From: Adiantum capillus-veneris
Taxonomy: Eukaryota; Streptophyta; Polypodiopsida; Polypodiales; Pteridaceae
DNA length: 64,000 nt
Direction of reading: 5' to 3'
Assembly (NCBI GenBank): GCA_014529385.2
Contig: CM043956.1
Location: 90,102,721-90,166,720 of the forward strand
The translations under genes were made by a program, and so were the position numbers. Shown here piece by piece: positions 56,931-64,000 of this stretch. The notes below the pieces were generated by a model. It had not been told where the DNA came from and ran no database searches. It worked only from the letters and a program-made list of their open reading frames with translations. Every line of letters begins with the position of its first letter. Position 1 is the first letter of the stretch.

Positions 56931-57653
56931 TTCTTTGATCGCAACAACGCGTGGGTCACATACTAGTTGTATTTTAATTGTCGGAGATTGTAAAATCCCG
57001 GTTAGATTTTGAGCTGGCCTTTAAGAAAACCAAGACATTTACATAAGATTTAGTCTAAGATTTAGTGTAATTACCGGCAAAAGCGTCAAATTTTGACCTC
57101 AAAATGGGGAGAATTTCAAGCTTGCTCTTATTTTCATCGACTAGGGAAAATGTATTTTTCTAGCCCCAGCTCCTCGTGAAGCCAAATTTGAGACTTTTTC
57201 GAACAAATAGCCTTTAGGTTGAGCTATGGGCTTGATGATAACGGTTTTATTGGTTAAAGAATATTATTGGTCAAAGATAGCAATAGCTTCCTCTATTTAT
57301 TTCTTTTAAGGGTTGTGCTTGGAGGATGGTGCAAGTAGTATGGGACAAATTTTCTTTTCAAAGTATGTTGGTTCAATTTTAGAAACATTTGTTTGAGTTG
57401 AATCTCAAGGAGATGAAAGGGAAGCTCGGTACTAGGTGGAGGTAGCACATGGCAAGTGTCGAGGGAAATTAAAGAGGGGGGCAGTGCATAGGTGTGCACG
57501 CATGAGGATCCGAAGGCAGCAAGTGTGCAAGCACGGGGAGGCGGAGGACGTGCATGGCACGCGATGCAGAGAGGAAGAGAGAGAGAAATAGGTGGATTTT
57601 TTTATGTTGATGCTTGTCGTGGGGAGCTATTGAGATGCATGCATGCACCATGT

Positions 57654-57656
<3 letters not shown>

Positions 57657-57727
<71 letters not shown>
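57657..57727 (+). repeat. (CT)n microsatellite, about 70 bp
   Basis: Pure CT dinucleotides. Confidence 0.95.
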
Positions 57728-57730
<3 letters not shown>

Positions 57731-57973
57731 ATTTGCTTGCACGACACAAGCCCTGGCTAGAGCAACACCACCCCCACTTGTTTTTCTACAGGGGAGGCTA
57801 CGTGTGGAGCCGCACTTGGAAGCTATGTGAGGAGTGTGTAGTCCTGAGGTTGCAAGGAGGAAGCTAGTACAAGGCAGGCGTAAGAGGCCAGAGATTGGGG
57901 CGGGGCGGGGGGGGGGGGGTATAATAGACGAGCGTAGGATGGGGTGGAATGTTGCAGGTCCAGCATTGCTTTT

Positions 57974-57977
<4 letters not shown>

Positions 57978-58021
<44 letters not shown>
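57978..58021 (+). repeat. (CT)n microsatellite
   Basis: Pure CT run of about 22 units. Confidence 0.95.
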
Positions 58022-58024
<3 letters not shown>

Positions 58025-58507
58025 TCACTCGCATGTAGGAAGGAGCCAGCAAGACCACGTCAAGTGCAAGTAGAGGAAGTGTGCATGATAGTGCTAGTGT
58101 CTACCTCTTGTTTGTAGCTAGCAATATGGGTGCTGGTCTTTGCCTCTTGTTTGTCTGTAAGGAAGCGTATGCGACAGTGCTATTATCTACCTCTGGTTTG
58201 TCTGTAGGGTGATGGTATCATCATCACAGGCACATGCGGGATCAAGATATGAGCAAAAGTAGAAACATTCTCCGTGTGTGTGTGTGTGCATGCGCGCAAG
58301 TGAGAACAAGCGACAAAGGGGAGATTATACTTTTTTCGAGCTAGCAAGAGAGAATCTCCATGTCAAATTAATGAATAAGTAGTTGAGGCTAAAGTCAAGG
58401 AAGTTATCGTACAAGGTTTGGCAAGGGATGGGGTCTTCAAGGGGAGACATCTAACAAGGATTTGGAGCCTTAAAAGGTGAGAGAAGGAAAGGTTTGAGTT
58501 CTTTATG

Positions 58508-58642
58508 TTATGGAATTGATATTTTACTATTTTTGCAGTTGAAAAGTGGAAAAGGCTGGACCTAGCTAGGCCTATGCAAATGGAAATATATATATATTGT
58601 ACATAGTGCTCTTTCATGAGCTTTGGCCATTTATGACCGGCC
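58508..58642 (+). repeat. Truncated LTR of the element D/E family
   Basis: Starts ATGTTATGGAATTGATATTT and breaks at TTATGACCGGCC inside the LTR, exactly where the complete LTR of element D begins. Confidence 0.8.
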
Positions 58643-59535
58643 TGTTATGGAATTGATATCTTACTAATATTTGCAGCTAACAGGTGGAAAAGGTTGGACT
58701 GAGCTAGGCCTATGCAAATGTAAATATATATATTTTGTACATTTTAGGGAAAATTACCAAAATACCCCTCTAATTTGTGGAAAGTCCCAAAATACCCCTC
58801 AAATTTCAAAATTTCCCAAAATACCCCCGATACTTTGTCATAATTTCCCAAAATACTCCTCAAATTTTCCAAAATTCCCAAAATACCCCTGGTTGTGAGA
58901 TTAAAGTTTTTGAAAGATTAAAAAATTTGTACCTTTCATAAGAAGACTGATTGGCTAACAATACAAGATACTAAAACTAGAATTTGAGTAGGTTATGTAG
59001 GCTTTGGAGATGAATTGCTTTTATATATAATTGCCCTTTTTTGCGAGGTAATTTGTGACAAATCACATGCTAAGCACTCAAAAACGGATCTTGATTGTAG
59101 AAAAGCATAAAGGAATGATAAGCTTGAATAATTCAACCAAAATAGATACAAGGGTATTTTGGGAATTTTTGAAACTTGAGGGGTATTTTGGGAATTTCCA
59201 CAAATTAGAGGGGTATTGTGGTAATTTTCCCTACATTTATTATTCAAGTGCTCTTTTATGAGCTTTGGCCATTTATGACCGGCCGGCCAGTTTGTACTCA
59301 CTTTGACCATTCAAGAAATCTATAAATCAAATACGTGCAAGAGGAAAATGGTCACTCTTGCACGGGGGGAGATTGCACCCAGTGCTCATGTCTATTCTTC
59401 TCTCCTCTTCTCTCTTCTCTCTCGTCGTGCCGGTGTAGCACTCCACTCTAGGAGGTGCGCCTACATGCTTTCTTTCTCTCTCACACACCCTCTGTCTCTC
59501 TCTTATCGCATACGGTTTGGAGTATGTGCAAAGAT
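58643..59535 (+). repeat. 5' LTR of element D, split by a MITE and 3'-truncated
   Basis: LTR parts 58643-58746 and 59232-59535 join into the same sequence as the first 410 bp or so of 62696-63193. The TATA-like TCTATAAATCAAATACGTGC is at about 59319-59338. Confidence 0.85.
58747..59231 (+). mobile_element. MITE copy 2 (Mutator-like, non-autonomous)
   Basis: Ends GGGAAAATTACCAAAATACC and the inverse of GGGAAAATTACCACAATACC, with long inverted repeats including TCTAATTTGTGGAAA. Five or so subterminal CCCAAAATACYCC copies occur on the left side. Flanks TACATTTTA and TACATTTA fit a 9-bp target duplication with one base lost. The 3' LTR of element D (about 62794-62810) shows the uninterrupted site. 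Confidence 0.92.
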
Positions 59536-59803
59536 GGCGTCCAAGTTTACCCGCCTTATATGGTTGGTGGGTAAAGCTGCTGCACTAGCCAAATGACGAG
59601 GGAACTGAGTTGTATGCAGTAGTTGACCAACAACAGCAATCCCTCATCCCCATGTCTCACCAACCACCATGCAGGCCTTTGTCGAGTAGCTAGTTGTTAC
59701 TCTCTCTCTCTCGTCTCACTACAGGCAGTCGTTCAAAGCATTCCCCTTGTCGCTCTTTGGCTCACTACGAGAACCATCCGCTGATACCTATCTTTTTCTC
59801 ATC

Positions 59804-59835
59804 AACTCGTGGTGGCAGGTACGCCACCACGAGTT
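59804..59835. repeat. Perfect hairpin, 13-bp arms
   Basis: AACTCGTGGTGGC, loop AGGTAC, then the exact complement GCCACCACGAGTT. GGTGGCAGGTAYGCCA is repeated right after it. Confidence 0.9.
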
Positions 59836-62097
59836 GGTGGCAGGTATGCCATCAACGGTACGCCACTCATAGCTCGAGCGCCGCCATTTTTAGTTTTATT
59901 TTTTTCTCATAAGGTGCACAACACCCTCTATCTCGCTTTCCTACCTCCATCAACCCACTCTCTCACTATCTCTCCCTCGTCGAATATACCTGCAATCAGT
60001 TCAACTACCTCTTTTTCCCTCATCAACTCGCAGTCGGTCGCTGCATGCCAGTAAACACACCACACACTTCTAAATGTGTATCTCTTTTGTAGGGCATGCA
60101 ACCACAGCGCCCACACCCCTACTCCACTCAGCATGGCGGCAACTACGTTGCATCGTTCGTTTATCGTCACGTTATTTTCAAAATTGAAGACAATTGCCAC
60201 CTCCTGTGCTCTTTTCTCCACCTTCAGCTTTCAATCAGAACCAGCTCGATGGCTCATATTACGGCTCATGTTCCTGCAACCCACAGCCCTAATGCCACTT
60301 TCGGCCCTCCGCGCAGGCAGCCTCACACGTACTCTGGAGCCAGACTCTGTAAATATTGTATCCGTCTGGTCGGATAGCCCTTTGGAAGACAAGGCATACA
60401 CAATTTCATTTCATTTTGCTCTCTCCCTCCCCCCTCCTAGTATGGCTACTTATAGAAGCGAACATCGGCGAAGCTCTTCAACAACCTGTGGAATACTTTC
60501 TCCGACAACGCCTGCTGCCTAGCATCCTTCGGCATTGACGACGATGCTGATGCTGATTTTAGGATTTTAGGTTTAGTTTCACAATTTACTCCATTCTAAT
60601 TTTGTACCCAGACATTGTATTCGATCCATAAGAATTGTATCCGTTTAGTACCGTAGGAAGATGGTCAATATTTGTTGTGCACGGAGGTCCACTTACACGC
60701 ACTACTTTAAAATGGCCAGGTCGCTCCTCCCTCATACACCACAATCCATGTTGTGTCTCTTGCCATGCATGCTAAGAATTCAAAATAGAGGACCAATCTG
60801 AGTGGTACTTTGTTGCATCTATGGATACTACAAAATATATTAGTTGGGCTACCAAATCACGGACTACTCATTAGTCAAATAATATTTCGTACTCCACACA
60901 AAGCGTCAACAATTTTCAATTGTTTGTAGTTTTTAATTGTCTACATCTGATGATACTCATAAAATACATGAATAAATATTAATTCGTTACTCATGGAAAT
61001 TTTGGTCTATAGTTAATGTTCCATTCTCCTGTTATCTATAGCTCATGATAGTAGATGATGGTCTAACCATGAAGAATAATGATAAAATTTATATCATATG
61101 TTAGTTAATGTTTCAGGGAACATATGGTATATATGGTAAATAATTGATTTTACCTTTGATCTTGGACCTTTAACCTTAGCCTTCCGGTGACCTGGGCGCT
61201 AGAAGCCCAACATCTGATCCTAGTATGAGTCTTCTAACACAAAATCTAGCTTTAAGGCGCTTCATACGGTTTTTCCTTCTATTATTTTCATAATGTTATC
61301 GTACGTAGTAACAATAGTTAATAAGGGTGCTGCTACAAATTATTTCTCTTTGCTAAAAGGACTTCTCACAATAAGAACCACATGTCTTCCGTACATTTTG
61401 GGTAGGTAGGATTACATATGCACAATATTTTAACAATGAGACTACTATTCTACACTTGGACTAGCTTAACTTGGAAAATAATGATAATAAACAATCAATA
61501 ATTGGAAAAAAAATCTCTCAGATATCTATGTAGTAGTTTTGACAGGATCGTGTTGATCTTTTTACATTCTCGTTCCTTCCTTATTGATTGTGATTTATCA
61601 TGGCATGATATTTACGATCCTTTTTAGTATGCAACATACATTCCCAAATCCCTCCCTCAATATATAATTTTGTCAATACTGCATTTGAAGTTGGTTAATG
61701 TTTATTTTATTAGGACATGTAGTTAACACTTCAAACTTTGTCTAATCTTCCTTGAAACTGTTCTCTTTGTATATATATTTAAGGACACACAGCCAAACAG
61801 TTTGCAACATAGATAATACCAATAGACTATTTAAAAGCAAAAAGATTTTTTTCCTTCTTTCACATGGCATGTGAAATTAACCATCCTAAGATAATGGAGT
61901 TTCCTTACACTAAATGTAATTTCTATTGAGATGATTTATCATTAAGCTATGCCGCTGCTTATATGAGTTAAGGTGTTGTGGGATAGTGAACAACAATTTG
62001 TAAGTACCCTCCTACTCAGCCATGCTCCACATTGGTCTCACACATGTGATTAATGTTACATTTTTATGCCTAGCCTAGTCCATTGGTCACGGACACA

Positions 62098-62275
62098 CAG
62101 ATTTGCCGATTTAGGCAGTGTGTCGATACTCACCTTGGTGCAGATCCGCTGATATAGGCAGCACATTGATAAACTTCAGATTTATGATTTTTAAATAATT
62201 TCCAATGCAGATTCGTCGATTTAGGCAGCACATCTTATTGATGTAGATTCGCCAATTTAGGCAACACCAATCACA
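62098..62275 (+). repeat. Degenerate short tandem motif in element D
   Basis: Four imperfect copies of AGATTYGCCGATTTAGGCAG; reverse complement of the motif in element E. Confidence 0.75.
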
Positions 62276-62695
62276 AAATCATGTTGTAGTGGCTAGCCAC
62301 CACTATAACTGGTGTGATTTTGTTACCGAGTACAGAAAATAAAAGATATTTTGGATTTGGATTTGGAATTTGATTTGGAATTGGTATATGATGCTTTTCT
62401 GTCGCGACAGTATTTATGGAATTGGACTTGAGATTGATGAGAATTCATTATTGAATGATGAGTGTGACCAATGATATCTTGATTCATCAGGGTATGACAC
62501 ATACTACTTATTCTAGTGGTATGGGACACTAGAATAGGTAGTATGTGGATGATGGCAGGTATAAGCAATGTTGTCTAATTTTATGGATTTTTCTTTTACT
62601 ATTTGATACAAATGTCTAATCGTTGTTTTTGACAAGTATTGTTTGCAGATTTTTATCTTCGCAACTGAGGACAGTTGCTTTCCAACGGAGAGGTA

Positions 62696-63193
62696 TGTTA
62701 TGGAACTGATATTTTACTATTTTTGCAGCAGCTGACAGGTGGAAAAGGCTGGACCGAACTAGGCCTATGCAAATGGAAATATATATATATTGTACATTTT
62801 ATTATTCAAGTGCTCTTTTATGAGCTTTGGCCATTTATGACCGGTCGGCCAGTTTGTACTCACTTTGACCATTCAATAAATCTATAAATCAAATACGTGC
62901 AAGAGGGAAATGGGCACTCTTTCACGGGGGGAGATTTCACTCACTGCTCATGTCTATTCTTCTCTCCTCTTCTCTCTTCTCTCTCGTCGTGCCGGTGTAG
63001 CACTACGCCCTAGGAGGTGCGCCTGCACGCTTTCTTTCTCTCTCTCTCTCACACACCCTCTATCTCTATTTTATCGCATACGGTTTGGAGTATGTGCAAA
63101 GATCATGTCCAGGTATACAATTTTGTCGATTTATGGCTTGCAATATGTTGTTTCCTCTATTTGGCAGGGCCACCTCACCCTCCGTTTGTAGCA
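62696..63193 (+). repeat. 3' LTR of element D
   Basis: 498 bp, TGTTATGGAACTGATA to TTTGTAGCA. This is the most complete LTR of the family in the window. Confidence 0.88.
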
Positions 63194-63204
63194 CTTTAGT
63201 AAGT

Positions 63205-64000
63205 TAAGTTTCTTTTTTTATAAAGTCCTTAGCTGAGCTTGAATTGCATTAATCACAAAAAGTTACGAACAACTCCGACATATCCTTTGCTCAGGGAACT
63301 CCATAATAAATACATCACAGGATATGCACCTCCACAAATATTCTTACTTGTTAAGCTTGCAATTTTTATTCTTTATACAAAGGAGATTCCACCAGCATGT
63401 CTCTAGAATAGAATTTGCATCCAGAGGCTCACACTTCGTTTGAAAGAGTAATACATTTCTAGACTGCCATACTTCCCTAAACATTGTAGCTCTTACTATG
63501 CATATGTCAATCAATAGATCCTGATTGTCTATGTGTCTAGAGCCCATAGCAAGGTCACGTCTAAAGGGAGTTTCCACATGTGTGAACACCCACCTGCAAA
63601 AGTGCCCGTGAAGTTTCTGATTTTGGGACATCCCAAGAATAGGTGCATGAGGGTTTCATTCGAGTGTTTGCATCTGACACAAGGAGCTTCGGAAAGCCCT
63701 CTTGCTTTTGCCTTATCTTTGGTTGGCATGAATCCAAAAAGAACCTTAAAAAGGAGGACTTTGTCATTCTCTTTGCATTTGGCTTTCCATGTGTTTCCAA
63801 CTACTTGAGACCATTTGCTTGCAAGTCCACTTTTAGACTAGATCTTGTTGAGGTTTGCGATCCAAGCCTCTGAAGAGCAAAGATTTTCTTGAATCTATAT
63901 AGTTTTGGGCAAGAAAAACAGTCTTTCTCCAAGCCACTTCCAAGCTTTCCAATCCATTGGTCTGGAGCAAGAAGAAAGGGTTATGTGTGAGATTTTTCCA
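63205..64000 (-). mobile_element. LINE 3' part with zinc-binding domain, runs off the window
   Basis: On the minus strand FMPTKDKAKARGLSEAPCVRCKH is followed by SNETLMHLFLGCPKIRN (about 63730-63620), the zf-RVT motif C-x2-C...H...C found after RT in plant LINEs. Frameshifts split the flanking coding sequence. The 3' end lies near a T7 run at 63212-63218 (A on the LINE strand). It is a different family from the LINE at 40356-43830. RT lies beyond the window, if present. Confidence 0.75.

Larger units (their letters stand above)
55791..58507. other. Unassigned DNA with tandem and simple repeats
   Basis: No gene or transposon boundary was recognised. It includes repeats listed separately, a G13 run at 57907-57919, and a loose repeat of CTACCTCT..TTTGTCTGTA at 58090-58210. 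Confidence 0.4.
59536..62695 (+). other. Internal region of element D without recognisable genes
   Basis: Frames such as 60076-60522 have no retroelement motif. A hairpin lies at 59804-59835. The tandem motif shared with element E is at 62098-62275. Confidence 0.5.
58643..63193 (+). mobile_element. Element D: non-autonomous LTR retrotransposon (LARD-like)
   Basis: The 5' LTR starts TGTTATGG at 58643 and is interrupted by a MITE; the 3' LTR is 62696-63193. The PPT-like CAACGGAGAGGTA precedes the 3' LTR. The end of the 5' LTR and its PBS are missing: the match to the 3' LTR stops near 59535. The inside has no gag or pol motif. Its last 600 bp match element E (tandem motif, then the stretch with CACTAGAATAGGTAGTATGT). 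No target duplication is visible. Confidence 0.75.

Noticed and set aside
1-64000. CRISPR array, bacterial operon, rRNA, tRNA or organelle gene
   Set aside because: No spaced identical repeats, no Shine-Dalgarno operons, no rRNA stretches and no tRNA-like T-loop/anticodon arrangement were seen. Retroelements and microsatellites fit a plant nuclear genome.

Overview
The window is nuclear DNA of a land plant with a repeat-rich, gene-poor genome. The evidence is nested Ty3/gypsy and Ty1/copia LTR retrotransposons, a plant-style gypsy pol with two RNase H domains, a broken AP2/ERF transcription-factor domain, APE-type LINEs, Mutator-like MITEs and very many GA/CT microsatellites. A large-genome plant such as a fern or gymnosperm would fit, but the sequence does not fix the species. 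No intact host gene, rRNA, tRNA or CRISPR array was found; almost every long reading frame belongs to a transposable element.

Layout. 1-1420: old gypsy integrase remnant. 1754-13026: a structurally complete gypsy element (element A; two 2.7-kb LTRs, about 1% different by eye, ATAG target duplication, PBS, PPT, gag-PR-RT-RNH-aRNH-INT) disabled by five stops and one frameshift. 13027-16780: unassigned DNA with microsatellites and one unrecognised protein-like remnant. 16780-28095: a stack on the minus strand. A gypsy 3' LTR is split by element E (17600-24704, non-autonomous), which itself holds an internally deleted copia (18624-20602); the gypsy pol remnant follows at 26340-28095. 28096-33858: a gag-only element with a 3.7-kb LTR (element B), inserted into that pol remnant. 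34269-35060: relic of another gypsy leader and LTR. 35060-39600: unassigned. 39603-39990: AP2/ERF gene fragment running into a CT-rich tandem repeat and a long inverted repeat. 40356-43830: LINE, minus strand. 43871-44297: MITE. 48527-53123: gypsy derivative coding only gag and protease (element C). 55299-55790: second LINE 3' fragment. 58508-63193: element D, relative of E, with a MITE in its 5' LTR. 63205-64000: 3' end of a third LINE.

How the parts work together. Only element A carries all domains for its own transposition, and it is broken. B, C, D, E and the deleted copia lack most or all of pol, so they could move only with enzymes supplied from elsewhere. Elements A and C share an unusual primer-binding site and a small reading frame of about 70 codons between the PBS and gag; a third copy is a relic at 34.3-34.5 kb. 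Between A and C this small frame shows mostly synonymous change in its core, which suggests it codes for a peptide of unknown function. I consider it the most interesting signal in the window.
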